Position numbers and translations under genes: made by a program
The notes under the pieces: generated by a model
The model's input: only the letters and a program-made list of their open reading frames with translations
What the model was told of the DNA's origin: nothing
Databases searched by the model: none
Assembly: GCF_007833215.1 (NCBI RefSeq)
Contig: NZ_CP042239.1
Span: forward strand, 3,718,001-3,782,000
From: Sphingomonas suaedae
GTDB lineage: Bacteria; Pseudomonadota; Alphaproteobacteria; Sphingomonadales; Sphingomonadaceae
DNA length: 64,000 bases
Direction of reading: 5' to 3'
In this document: positions 26,548 through 34,653 of the stretch, one piece after another
Numbering within the stretch: the stretch's first letter is position 1
Layout of the letters: each line of letters opens with the position of its first letter

Positions 26548-27939
26548 ATGACCGACAAGACGCTTCAGCAACTGCTCGACGAACAGGGCAATATCGTCGA
26601 CTTCCTGCGCAACCAGCAGGTCGGCCCCAATGCCTATCCCGGCGTTCCGGCGGAATATTCCAACTGGCGCGACGAGCAATTGTCCTGGGCGAACACGGCG
26701 GTGCTGTTCAACCAGAGCTTCCACATGGTCGACCTCCTCGTCACCGGGCCGGACGCGTTCGAGATGCTGCACTATCTCGCGCCCAACAGCTTCAAGGGCT
26801 TCGTCCCCAACCGCGCCAAGCAGTTCGCGCCAGTCACCCCCGATGGCTATGTGATCGGCGACGTGATCCTGTTCTACCTTGAGGAGAACACATTCGAGCT
26901 GGTCGGCCGCGCGCCGTCGATCGAGTGGGTCGAATATCACGCTTCATCGGGCAAATGGGACGTGAAGGTCGAGCGCGACGAACGCACCGCCGCGCGGCCC
27001 GACAAGGACAGTCGCCGCAACTATCGCTTCCAGCTGCAGGGCCCGAACGCGATGAAGGTGCTCGAAAAGGCAATGGGAACGACCCCGCCCGAGCTCAAAT
27101 TCTTCCACATGGCCCCGGTTCAGATCGCCGGGGTCGAAGTGCGCGCGCTGCGCCACGGCATGGTCGGCCAGCCGGGCTATGAGCTGTTCGGCCCGTGGAA
27201 GGATTATGACACGGTCCGCAACGCACTGATCGAAGCCGGCAAGGACTTTGGCCTGACGCTGTGCGGTGGGCGGACCTATGCGTCGAACACGCTCGAATCC
27301 GGCTGGATCCCCTCACCACTGCCGGCGATCTACACCGGCGAAGCGCTGGCCGAGTATCGCGCCTGGCTGTCGGCCAAATCCTATGAGGCGGGCGCGTCGG
27401 TCGGCGGCAGCTTTGTGTCGGAGCGGATCGAGGATTATTACCTGACGCCGTGGGACCTCGGTTACGGCCACATGGTTAAGTTCGACCATGATTTTATCGG
27501 CCGCGAGGCGCTCGAGCGGATGAAGGACCAGCCGCACCGCCGCAAGGTGACGCTGGCGCTCAATACGCAGGATATGGTGCGGGTAATGAGCTCGATGCTG
27601 CAAAAGGGCGATCGCGCCAAGTTCCTCGATTTCCCCAGCGCGGTCTATGCGATGCACCCCTATGACGCAGTGCTCAAGGATGGCCGCCCGGTCGGCATCT
27701 CGACCTGGATCGGCTACACCGCCAATGAAGGCCGCTTCCTGACGCTGGCGATGGTCGATGCCGATGTTGCCGAGCCCGGCACCGAAGTGACCTTCGTGTG
27801 GGGCGAGCCCGATGGCGGCACGCGCAAGCCGACGGTGGAGCGGCATGTGCAGGTCGAGATCAAGGCGACCGTCGCGCCCGCACCCTATTCGGAAGTCGCG
27901 CGGGATTCCTATGCCGAGGGCTGGCGCACGCGCGGGTGA
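26548..27939 (+). CDS. ligM: THF-dependent aromatic O-demethylase LigM
   Basis: Transfers the methyl group of vanillate or 3-O-methylgallate to tetrahydrofolate, yielding protocatechuate or gallate and 5-methyl-THF; 463 residues, close to SYK-6 LigM (about 470). It has the GcvT/aminomethyltransferase fold: FHMVDLLVTGPDAFEMLHY, FVPNRAKQFAPVTPDGYVIG, FQLQGPNAMKVLEKAMG and the C-terminal barrel (ISTWIGYTANEGRFLTLAMV). The fragment LRHGMVGQPGYELFGPW is characteristic of the demethylase branch. A strong AGGAGAGG site precedes the ATG at 26548. metF, purU and ligAB sit on the opposite side of the same control region. Confidence 0.95.
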   Translation: MTDKTLQQLLDEQGNIVDFLRNQQVGPNAYPGVPAEYSNWRDEQLSWANTAVLFNQSFHMVDLLVTGPDAFEMLHYLAPNSFKGFVPNRAKQFAPVTPDGYVIGDVILFYLEENTFELVGRAPSIEWVEYHASSGKWDVKVERDERTAARPDKDSRRNYRFQLQGPNAMKVLEKAMGTTPPELKFFHMAPVQIAGVEVRALRHGMVGQPGYELFGPWKDYDTVRNALIEAGKDFGLTLCGGRTYASNTLESGWIPSPLPAIYTGEALAEYRAWLSAKSYEAGASVGGSFVSERIEDYYLTPWDLGYGHMVKFDHDFIGREALERMKDQPHRRKVTLALNTQDMVRVMSSMLQKGDRAKFLDFPSAVYAMHPYDAVLKDGRPVGISTWIGYTANEGRFLTLAMVDADVAEPGTEVTFVWGEPDGGTRKPTVERHVQVEIKATVAPAPYSEVARDSYAEGWRTRG

Positions 27940-27949
27940 CGGGACGCAA

Positions 27950-27981
27950 ATTCCTCCCCTGAGCTCGCTCAGGGGAGGAAT
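27950..27981. terminator. Hairpin terminator between ligM and the IclR gene
   Basis: A perfect 15-bp stem with a two-base loop: ATTCCTCCCCTGAGC and its complement. It lies between two convergent genes and has no long T-run, so it may act as a bidirectional barrier; the GAGCTCGCTC core also recalls dispersed sphingomonad repeats. Confidence 0.6.
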
Positions 27982-27995
27982 GGTTGCTCGTCCCG

Positions 27996-28745
27996 CTACG
28001 CCCCTGCGTCGATTGCGGCGCAGGCGGCGGTCAGGCGGTCCATGATCTGCGCGCGCGCATCAGGCGTCTGGCGCAGCTTCGGCAGCGCCACCGCCAACGC
28101 GCCGACCGCGACGCCGCCGATCCATACAGGCCGCGCGATGCCGCAGACGCCGAGCGTATATTCCTCATCGGTAAAGGCGAAGCCGGTGTCGCGCACCGCT
28201 GCGATCTGGTCGCGCAACGTCGCTTCGTCGGAAACGGTGCGCGGGGTGAACAGCGGGCGGGGCGCTTCGGCGAAATAGCGCGCGAACATGGTATCGCCGA
28301 AGGTCGACAGGATCGCCTTGCCCGCCGCCATACAATGCAGCGGCGCGCGCGCGCCGACGCTGACCGCATAACGCAACGCCTGTTCGGCCGTCTCCGTCAC
28401 CCGCGCTTCGATCTCCCAGTCGATCGCGGTGAAGAAAGAACTGGTCTCGTTGACCGCCCGGCGCAGTGCGCGGACATGCGGGGCGATACGGTCCTCCACC
28501 GAGATGGCGCTGGCGGGCAGCCGCAGCCGATCCAGTCCTGTCCCGGCACTGTAGCGGCGACCCTCGCGGCGCAGATAGTTGCGCTCGCACAGGGTGGCGA
28601 GCAGGTAGGAAAGGCTGCTGACCGGGATTTGCAGCGCGGCGGCAATGTCCTGCGCGGCGACGCCGCCGGGGTTGCCGACGACATATTCGATGATGTCGAG
28701 CGTCCGCATCGCGGATTTGACCGTGGGTTGCGAAGATTTGGTCAT
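27996..28745 (-). CDS. IclR family transcriptional regulator
   Basis: 249 residues: an N-terminal winged HTH (about 8-70; VKSAMRTLDIIEYVVGNPGG, QDIAAALQIPVSSLSYLLAT) and a C-terminal IclR effector domain (GARAPLHCMAAGKAILSTF, GFAFTDEEYTLGVCGIARPV). Such regulators commonly sense aromatic acids. It is convergent with ligM and is preceded by a small ORF. A half-site pair at 28971 matches one in the metF-ligM control region, so it is the best candidate for the local regulator. A wider set of similar sites occurs at 47-63 kb. Confidence 0.92.
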   Translation of the reverse strand: MTKSSQPTVKSAMRTLDIIEYVVGNPGGVAAQDIAAALQIPVSSLSYLLATLCERNYLRREGRRYSAGTGLDRLRLPASAISVEDRIAPHVRALRRAVNETSSFFTAIDWEIEARVTETAEQALRYAVSVGARAPLHCMAAGKAILSTFGDTMFARYFAEAPRPLFTPRTVSDEATLRDQIAAVRDTGFAFTDEEYTLGVCGIARPVWIGGVAVGALAVALPKLRQTPDARAQIMDRLTAACAAIDAGA

Positions 28746-28759
28746 CGGGATTCCGCTGT

Positions 28760-28915
28760 TCAGAAAGTCAGACTATCCCGGCGTTCGGCAAACCGCCATC
28801 CGGCGTCGGTGGGGAACAGCGCCGCGTCATGGGATTCGCTCTTGTCGCGGGGGCGCAGCAGCGGCGTGCGTTCATCGCCGCGCGGGAGACCGCCCATATG
28901 CGTTGTCGCGATCAT
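28760..28915 (-). CDS. Small ORF resembling the N terminus of a MetE-type methyltransferase
   Basis: 51 codons with a good AGGGAG ribosome site before the ATG at 28915, ending 14 bp before the IclR start. The beginning, IATTHMGGLPRGDERTPLL, recalls the N-terminal strand of cobalamin-independent methionine synthase-like proteins (consensus TTHxGSLPRP..L), of which a full-length member occurs at 54740. The remainder is polar and of unknown kind. It may be a small protein co-transcribed with the IclR gene or the stub of a deleted methyltransferase gene. Recognition is weak. Confidence 0.4.
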   Translation of the reverse strand: MIATTHMGGLPRGDERTPLLRPRDKSESHDAALFPTDAGWRFAERRDSLTF

Positions 28916-28970
28916 CACCGACTCCCTGATTGAGAAGCCCGTGATGCGCATCGCTTCATGGATGCGCAAG

Positions 28971-28986
28971 ATTCATATTCGCGAAT
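28971..28986. promoter_or_regulatory. Candidate IclR operator upstream of the small ORF-IclR operon
   Basis: ATTCATATTCGCGAAT contains the palindrome ATTCGCGAAT and matches the outer half-sites and spacing of the site at 25772-25787. It lies 56 bp before the first start codon of the IclR transcript and just touches the LysR stop codon, fitting autoregulation. Confidence 0.5.
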
Positions 28987-29885
28987 TAACTAGCGGAGCT
29001 GCGGATCAGGTCGATCAGCCAGCGCAGCCCCGGATCGTTGCTGCGCGTTACATGATATTGCGCCATTTCCACGAGCGGCGGGATCGGTAGCGGCGGGGCG
29101 ACTGCGACGAGCGGAAAGTTGCGTGCCATTTGTGCCGCCAGCCGCCCCTGGATCAGCGCAAGCCAGTCGGTGTCCTGCAACAGCCAAGGCAGCATCCCGA
29201 AATTGGGGGCAATCATCGCGATGCGGCGCTGGATTCCCATCCGGTCGAGATAGGCGTCGCCGAAACTGGGCAGCCGCTCGTCGCCGATCGCGACATGGAC
29301 ATGGTCATAGTCCAGCATCGCTGCCAGTGTCGGCGCGCCGTTCAGCGCCGGATGTCCCGCGCGGCCGACAAGGGCGTAGGCATCCTCGAACAGCCGTTCC
29401 GACGGCAGTTCGGGCGTCACATATTCCTGCAGCGTGATCAGCAGGTCGATCCCGCCGCTTTCGAGCAGCTCGATCCGGCGCGGGCTGGGCAGCAGCAACT
29501 CGATCCGCACGCCCGGCGCGGTCGTGGCGAGGCGGGTGATGATCGGGAACAGGATCGAGGTCGCGATATAGTCCGACGTCATGATCCGGAAGGTGCGGTT
29601 GGTCGTCGCGGGATCGAAATGGCGCGAGGTCGCGATCACCCCCTCCATCGTCTCCAGTGCCTGGCGCACCTGCGGCAGCAGCGTTTCGGCAAAGGGAGTC
29701 GGATACATCCGCTTGTTGCGCGCGATCAGCAACTCGTCGCCGAAATAACTGCGCAACCGGGCGAGCGCGTTGCTCATCGCCGGCTGGCTGAGGTTGAGGC
29801 GCTCCGCCGCACGCGACACGCTGCGGTCGCTCATCAGCGCTTCGAACGCGACGATCAGGTTGAGGTCCAGTCCCTTGAAGCGCAT
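28986..29885 (-). CDS. LysR family regulator of the extradiol cassette (NodD/LinR branch)
   Basis: 299 residues. The N-terminal HTH (about 1-62; LDLNLIVAFEALMSDRSVSR, AERLNLSQPAMSNALARLR) is of the NodD/LinR/NahR branch, which regulates aromatic and nodulation genes. The C-terminal periplasmic-binding-like domain starts at about residue 93 (RTFRIMTSDYIATSILFP). The ATG at 29885 is preferred over a TTG at 29912. It is divergent from the VOC dioxygenase gene with an inverted repeat between them, the usual control layout for its target operon. Confidence 0.92.
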   Translation of the reverse strand: MRFKGLDLNLIVAFEALMSDRSVSRAAERLNLSQPAMSNALARLRSYFGDELLIARNKRMYPTPFAETLLPQVRQALETMEGVIATSRHFDPATTNRTFRIMTSDYIATSILFPIITRLATTAPGVRIELLLPSPRRIELLESGGIDLLITLQEYVTPELPSERLFEDAYALVGRAGHPALNGAPTLAAMLDYDHVHVAIGDERLPSFGDAYLDRMGIQRRIAMIAPNFGMLPWLLQDTDWLALIQGRLAAQMARNFPLVAVAPPLPIPPLVEMAQYHVTRSNDPGLRWLIDLIRSSAS

Positions 29886-29889
29886 CGCC

Positions 29890-29920
29890 GATCCATCATT
29901 CAGATCAATCAAAATGGATC
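29890..29920. promoter_or_regulatory. Inverted repeat in the LysR/VOC control region
   Basis: Half-sites GATCCAT (29890-29896) and ATGGATC (29914-29920) are exact complements separated by 17 bases, directly before the LysR start. It is a plausible LysR binding or autoregulatory site, but the spacing is wider than the classic T-N11-A box. Confidence 0.35.
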
Positions 29921-29989
29921 AGAACTATAAGTTTTTCAATGCTCCCGGTTGGCGGTAGGTCAGGCGCAATCAATTTCGGAGCAGGATGT

Positions 29990-30892
29990 ATGAGCAGGGT
30001 AAGCGAAATCCGCTATGTCGGATATGCCGTCACGGCGCTTGAGGAAGAGCGCGCCTTCTACGCCGATGTCTGGGGGCTGGAGCCGGTTCCGTCGGATGAC
30101 GACATGGTCTATTTCAAGGCGCAGGGGCATGACGAGCATCATGTCGTCCGGCTGCGCGCAGCGGACTCCAAGCGGATCGACGTGATCGCGCTGGCGGCGG
30201 ACAGCCGCGCCGATGTCGACGCGCTCCATGCGAAGGTGCAGGCGGCAAGGTGCCAGATCATCCACGCCCCGCGCGACCTGACGGCGCCCGGCGGCGGCTA
30301 TGGCTTTCGCTTCTTCTCGCCCGACGGTCTGCCGTTCGAGATTTCGAGCGATGTCGCGCGTGGATCGAGCCGCGAGATGCAGCGCTGGGACGGCGTGCCG
30401 CAGAAGATCAGTCACATCGTGCTGCACTCGCCCGATCATCAGGCGATGGTGAAATTCTTCGTGGATGTGCTCGGCTTCCGTGTCAGCGACTGGCTGGGCG
30501 ATTTCATGTGCTTCCTGCGCTGCAACAGCGCGCATCACCGCATCGCGATCCTGCCCGGGCCGGCGTGCCTCAACCATGTCGCCTATGACATGCTGACGGT
30601 GGACGACATGATGCGCGGGATCAGCCGGCTGCGGAAGAAGGGCACCGACATCCGTTGGGGTCCGGGGCGGCACACGGCGGGCAACAATACCTTCAGCTAT
30701 TTCACCACGCCGAGCGGCTTTGCCGTCGAATATACCTCGGAGCTGGAGGAGGTCGATTTCGACAATCATGTCGACCAGGTGCACGTCCCCGGTCCGCAAG
30801 TGATGGACCAGTGGGGCGTCGGTGTCGGCGGCCCGCAGACCATGCCGCATCCCGAGCCCGATGCGGGCCTGTTCCAGGCGGCGGAGGCCTGA
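29990..30892 (+). CDS. Type I extradiol (VOC) ring-cleavage dioxygenase
   Basis: 300-residue two-domain VOC protein. Each half has the beta-alpha-beta-beta-beta fold (about 5-135 and 140-270). The three iron ligands of type I extradiol enzymes are in place in the second domain: His in ISHIVLHSPDH, His in CLNHVAYDMLT and Glu in FAVEYTSELEE. It would open a catechol next to the hydroxyl pair. Next come a C-C hydrolase four bases downstream and a FAH-family gene, giving a complete meta-cleavage cassette. The aromatic substrate is unknown; the protein resembles dihydroxybiphenyl/2,3-dihydroxy-p-cumate enzymes in layout. Confidence 0.88.
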   Translation: MSRVSEIRYVGYAVTALEEERAFYADVWGLEPVPSDDDMVYFKAQGHDEHHVVRLRAADSKRIDVIALAADSRADVDALHAKVQAARCQIIHAPRDLTAPGGGYGFRFFSPDGLPFEISSDVARGSSREMQRWDGVPQKISHIVLHSPDHQAMVKFFVDVLGFRVSDWLGDFMCFLRCNSAHHRIAILPGPACLNHVAYDMLTVDDMMRGISRLRKKGTDIRWGPGRHTAGNNTFSYFTTPSGFAVEYTSELEEVDFDNHVDQVHVPGPQVMDQWGVGVGGPQTMPHPEPDAGLFQAAEA

Positions 30893-30895
30893 ACC

Positions 30896-32053
30896 ATGGC
30901 ATTGTTCGAATATTTCCCGAATTACATCTGGAACCTGTCGGTCGCGATCGCGCTGGAGAGCGGTGGGCGGATCGGCGAGATCGTCGACATGTGCCAGCCG
31001 ATCAAGGACGCCGCCGCATCGGGATCGGACGCGGGCACGCCGCAGTTCATGGCCAAATGGGTCGAGATGGGCGACAAGCTGATCGGCCTCGCGGACGAGG
31101 ACGAGGCCGCCGGGCGCGGCTTCTCCGCCTCCGACAAGCTCGAACGTGCTTCGCTCTACCTGCTGGTGGCCGAGCGGATGCAGGGCCATGGTCACCCCGG
31201 CCGCGCCGAGACCTATGCCCGCGCGCTCGACGCCTTCGCGCGCTCGACCCGGCTGGGATCGATCAACCGCGAGCGCGTCGAAATCCCGCTGGCCACCGGC
31301 ACCATGCCCGCACTCTACACCCGCGCCGAAGGGCCGGGACCGCATCCGGTGGTGGTTTATTGCAACGGCCTCGATAGCTGCAAGGAGCTGCTCTACTGGT
31401 CGCGCCTGCCCGAGGCGCTGGCGAAGCGCGGCATCTCGACCCTGTGCGTCGACCAGCCGGGCACCGGCGAGGCGCTGCGCCTGCAGAACTTGCCCGTCGA
31501 TCCGCACAGCGAGACCTGGGCGAGCAAGGCGGTCGACTGGCTGGAAACCCAGAGCGATGTCGATCCCAAGCGGATCGGCATGACCGGCATCTCGCTCGGC
31601 GGTCATTTCGCCCCGCGTGCAGTCGCCTACGAACCCCGCTTCTCCAGCGGCGCGTGCTGGGGCGCCAACCATAATTGGGCCGAGGTGCAGCAGAAGCGGC
31701 TGAAGCGCGAAGGCGAGAATCCCGTTCCGCATTATTGGGCGCACGTCATCTGGGCGTTTGGTGCCAAGGACATGGACGACTTCCTCGCCAAGGCACAGGA
31801 GATGAACCTCAACGGCCATATGGGCGGGGTGAAGGTTCCCTTCCTCGTCACCCATGGCGCGAAGGACCGGCAGATCAGCGTCGATTATGCGCAGGATTGC
31901 TACGACCAGCTGATCAACTCGCCGCGTCGTGAGCTCAAGCTGTTCACCGACCGCGAGGGCGGGGTCGAGCATGTCGGCGCGGACAATATGAGCTTTGGTC
32001 GCGACTATATCGCCGACTGGTTCGCCGACACGCTCGGCGGGAAGCTGTCCTGA
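30896..32053 (+). CDS. Alpha/beta hydrolase, probable C-C bond hydrolase (DHPON-hydrolase/FrsA type)
   Basis: 385 residues: a helical N-terminal domain (about 1-135) and an alpha/beta core with nucleophile Ser in GMTGISLGGHFAPRA, Asp in VTHGAKDRQI and His in GGVEHVGADN. The HGAKD and extra helical domain match the family of 2,6-dihydroxypseudooxynicotine hydrolase, which breaks a C-C bond next to a ketone. It lies between a ring-cleavage dioxygenase and a FAH-family gene with tight spacing (TGATG junction with the next gene), so it probably cleaves the ring-opened diketone. Confidence 0.84.
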   Translation: MALFEYFPNYIWNLSVAIALESGGRIGEIVDMCQPIKDAAASGSDAGTPQFMAKWVEMGDKLIGLADEDEAAGRGFSASDKLERASLYLLVAERMQGHGHPGRAETYARALDAFARSTRLGSINRERVEIPLATGTMPALYTRAEGPGPHPVVVYCNGLDSCKELLYWSRLPEALAKRGISTLCVDQPGTGEALRLQNLPVDPHSETWASKAVDWLETQSDVDPKRIGMTGISLGGHFAPRAVAYEPRFSSGACWGANHNWAEVQQKRLKREGENPVPHYWAHVIWAFGAKDMDDFLAKAQEMNLNGHMGGVKVPFLVTHGAKDRQISVDYAQDCYDQLINSPRRELKLFTDREGGVEHVGADNMSFGRDYIADWFADTLGGKLS

Positions 32054-33003
32054 TGCGCCTCGCAACGCTGCGGCGCGGCGGGCGCGACGGGACGCTGGTA
32101 GCGGTCAGCCGCGACGGCGCGCGGGTTGCGCCAGTCGCGGGCTATGCGAGGCTTCAGGTCGCGCTCGACGATTGGGATGCGGCACAGGGCGCGCTGACCG
32201 CCGCGGCGCAGGCAGCGGAGAGCGGCGAGGCGGTCCAGCCGGACGACTTCGCCGCCCCGCTCCCGCGCGCGTGGCAATGGCTCGACGGATCGGCCTTCGC
32301 CAATCACGGCGCGCTGATGCAGCTCGCTTTCGGCCACGCGCCGATCGAGACCGACCTGCCGCTGATGTATCAGGGGATGAGCCACGCATTCATCGCCCCG
32401 ACCGCCGACGTGCCGCTGCCCAGCGAAGCCGATGGGATCGATTTCGAGGGCGAGTTCGGCGTCATCACCGGCGATGTGCCGATGGGGTGTTCGGCCGATG
32501 AGGCGCTGGCCCATGTCCGGCTGGTGGTGCTGATCAACGACTGGTCGCTGCGCGCGATTGCGATCCCCGAGATGAAGACCGGCTTTGGCTGGGTGCAGGC
32601 CAAGCCGGCCTGCAGCGTCGCACCGTTCGCGGTGACGCCCGATGCGCTTGGCGATGCCTGGCGCGACGGGCGCGTCCATCTGCCGCTGACGGTCGAGGTC
32701 GATGGGAAGTGGTTCGGCAGCCCCAATGGCGCGGCAATGGGCTATGGCTTTCACGAGTTGATCGCCCATGCCGCACGCACCCGGTCGCTGCCCGCCGGCA
32801 CCATCATCGGTTCGGGCACGGTGTCGAATGCGGAACATGAAACGGTCGGATCGACCTGCCTGTCCGAACGCCGCGCGATCGAGATGATCGCCCATGGCGC
32901 GCCCAAGACGCCGTTCCTGTCCTTCGGCAGCCGCGTCGCGATGCGGGCAGGGGAGGGTGCGTCGCCCTTCGGCGCGATCGATCAGCTTGTGGTGAAGGGT
33001 TAA
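32053..33003 (+). CDS. Fumarylacetoacetate hydrolase (FAH) family protein
   Basis: 316-residue enzyme. The metal-binding triad of the family is visible: Glu-x-Glu in DFEGEFGVITG and Asp in VLINDWSLRAI. Later motifs are GFGWVQAKPACSVAPFAVT, GTIIGSGTVSN and the final FGAIDQLV. FAH proteins hydrolyse acylpyruvates or hydrate 2-oxo-pent-4-enoate. Its ATG overlaps the hydrolase stop. It is the last gene of the plus-strand cassette and meets the SDR gene tail to tail with a 4-bp overlap. Confidence 0.88.
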   Translation: MRLATLRRGGRDGTLVAVSRDGARVAPVAGYARLQVALDDWDAAQGALTAAAQAAESGEAVQPDDFAAPLPRAWQWLDGSAFANHGALMQLAFGHAPIETDLPLMYQGMSHAFIAPTADVPLPSEADGIDFEGEFGVITGDVPMGCSADEALAHVRLVVLINDWSLRAIAIPEMKTGFGWVQAKPACSVAPFAVTPDALGDAWRDGRVHLPLTVEVDGKWFGSPNGAAMGYGFHELIAHAARTRSLPAGTIIGSGTVSNAEHETVGSTCLSERRAIEMIAHGAPKTPFLSFGSRVAMRAGEGASPFGAIDQLVVKG

Positions 33004-33773
33004 CTCCCGTCCGAGATCAGCGTCCCGCCATCGACCACGATGGTCTGGCCGGTGGTGAAGCCGCCCGCATCGCTGGCGAGGTAGAGCGCGGTCGCTGCAA
33101 CCTCGTCCGGCGATCCGGCGCGGCGCAACGGGGTCATGCCCAGCCGTCGCGCGGCGCGCTCCGGGCTCGACAGGATCGCGCCCGCCCAGTCGGTTTCGAT
33201 CAGTCCCGGCGCGATCGCATTGGCGCGCACCCCGGACGGCCCCCATTCGACCGCAAGGTTGCGCGCCAGCTGTGCCAGCGCCGCCTTGGTCATTCCATAA
33301 TGGCCCAGCATCGCATTGCCGCGCAGCCCGGCGATGCTCGACAGCAGCACGATGCTGCCCCGGCCGCGCGCCGCCATCGCCGGGGCGATATGGCCCGTCA
33401 GGCGGAGCGGGTGGAGCAGATTGATCGCATAGAGCCGCTCGCGTTCCGCCTCGTCCATCGTGTGCAGCGGCGACGCCTGTCCCGCGATCCCGGCATTGCA
33501 GACGAGGATGTCGACGCCGCCCGCCTGCGTCTCAGCCTGTTCCGCGAGGCGCGCGATCGCCGCCGCATCGCCGACATCGGTCGGGATCGAAATGCCGCCC
33601 AGCTCTTCGGCCAGCGCATCGCACGCCGCCACATCGATGTCGGCCAGGACCAGCCGCGCCCCGGCTCCCGCAAACAAGTGCGCTATCGCCAGCCCGATCC
33701 CGCGCACCGGCCCGGTGATCAGCGCGGTGCGCCCGTCGAGGCGGAAGGCAGCGAGGGGGTCAGAGGTCGGCAA
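33000..33773 (-). CDS. Short-chain dehydrogenase/reductase
   Basis: 257-residue classical SDR. Cofactor motif TGPVRGIGLAIA, then NAG in VCNAGIAGQASP, catalytic Ser in VLLSSIAGLRG, Tyr-x3-Lys in YGMTKAALAQ, and PLRRAGSPDEVAATALYLAS with GQTIVVDGG at the end. The TTG at 33773 is the most likely start; it lies within the end of the epimerase gene (14 bp overlap). It is the last gene of the seven-gene operon. Its substrate is probably an alcohol or ketone of the same pathway. Confidence 0.85.
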   Translation of the reverse strand: MPTSDPLAAFRLDGRTALITGPVRGIGLAIAHLFAGAGARLVLADIDVAACDALAEELGGISIPTDVGDAAAIARLAEQAETQAGGVDILVCNAGIAGQASPLHTMDEAERERLYAINLLHPLRLTGHIAPAMAARGRGSIVLLSSIAGLRGNAMLGHYGMTKAALAQLARNLAVEWGPSGVRANAIAPGLIETDWAGAILSSPERAARRLGMTPLRRAGSPDEVAATALYLASDAGGFTTGQTIVVDGGTLISDGS

Positions 33774-34653
33774 GCACCGCCTCGACCAGCTCCGCCAGGC
33801 TGACATCATGCCGGAAGCCAAGCGTATCGGCGCGCGGGGTGGCCAGGTCGGGATAGCTGCCGAACATTGCGCGCGTCGCCGGAATCTCCTCGAACCGGAT
33901 GCCCGAGACATCGCCATGGCGCGCCAGTTCAGCAACCAGATCGCCGATGGTCACGCGCAGCGCGGGAAGCGTCACCGCGTCTTGCGCCGTCCGTTCGCCG
34001 AGCGCTGCGACAATCAGATTGGTCGCGCAGCAGCGGACCGACATCAGCCAGCTGGTGGCGTCCGCCGCCACCGGCACACGCAGCGGCGTCCCGGCCAGTG
34101 CCGAGTGAAAAATGTCGCTGAGAAACGCCGAGCCGAACCCGCCCGCCGCTGCAGGGCGCGCGACGATGCCGGGCAGGCGCAGCGCAAGGCCGCTCACCGC
34201 GCCGCGCCGTACCGCGTCGGCAAAGGCCAGCTCGACCATGCGCTTGTGCGTGCCATAAACGCTGGCCGGGGTCGGCACCGTGGCATCATCCATCTGGTCG
34301 GGCAGCGCGCCGCCGAACACCGCGATCGACCCGGCGATCACCAACCGCCGACCCCGCATCGCCTCGATCAACGCGAGCGGCACGCCGAGATTGATCGCGC
34401 GCGACGTTGCGGGTTCGCGCTCTGTTGCGCCGCCAGGCAGCGCGGCAAGGTGCAGCACCGCGTCGATGCGTGGCGCCGTCAGCGCTGCGATTATTGCCGG
34501 GTCGGACAGATCGCCTTCAAGCGTTTCGTGCGCATCGAACCCCGCCAGCTCCCGATCCGCCAGCAGCAAATCGACCCCCGGTTGCTGCGCCTCAATGTGG
34601 CGCACGACCGCCCGGCCGACGAACCCCGCCGCGCCGGTGATCGCCAGCAACAT
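33760..34653 (-). CDS. NAD-dependent epimerase/dehydratase (DenD-like)
   Basis: 297-residue extended SDR. N-terminal NAD motif AITGAAGFVGRAVVRHIE, then LHLAALPGG, VIAGSIAVFGG and the YxxxK pair in YGTHKRMVELAF. The layout resembles D-erythronate dehydrogenase (DenD) and related sugar-acid oxidoreductases. Its ATG overlaps the cupin stop (TAATG). In an aromatic operon it may act on a sugar or aliphatic side-chain part of the substrate; that is inference. Confidence 0.83.
   Translation of the reverse strand: MLLAITGAAGFVGRAVVRHIEAQQPGVDLLLADRELAGFDAHETLEGDLSDPAIIAALTAPRIDAVLHLAALPGGATEREPATSRAINLGVPLALIEAMRGRRLVIAGSIAVFGGALPDQMDDATVPTPASVYGTHKRMVELAFADAVRRGAVSGLALRLPGIVARPAAAGGFGSAFLSDIFHSALAGTPLRVPVAADATSWLMSVRCCATNLIVAALGERTAQDAVTLPALRVTIGDLVAELARHGDVSGIRFEEIPATRAMFGSYPDLATPRADTLGFRHDVSLAELVEAVLADL

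Noticed and set aside
29960..32065. 701-codon frame on the minus strand
   Set aside because: Antisense of the extradiol and hydrolase genes, with no recognisable domain.
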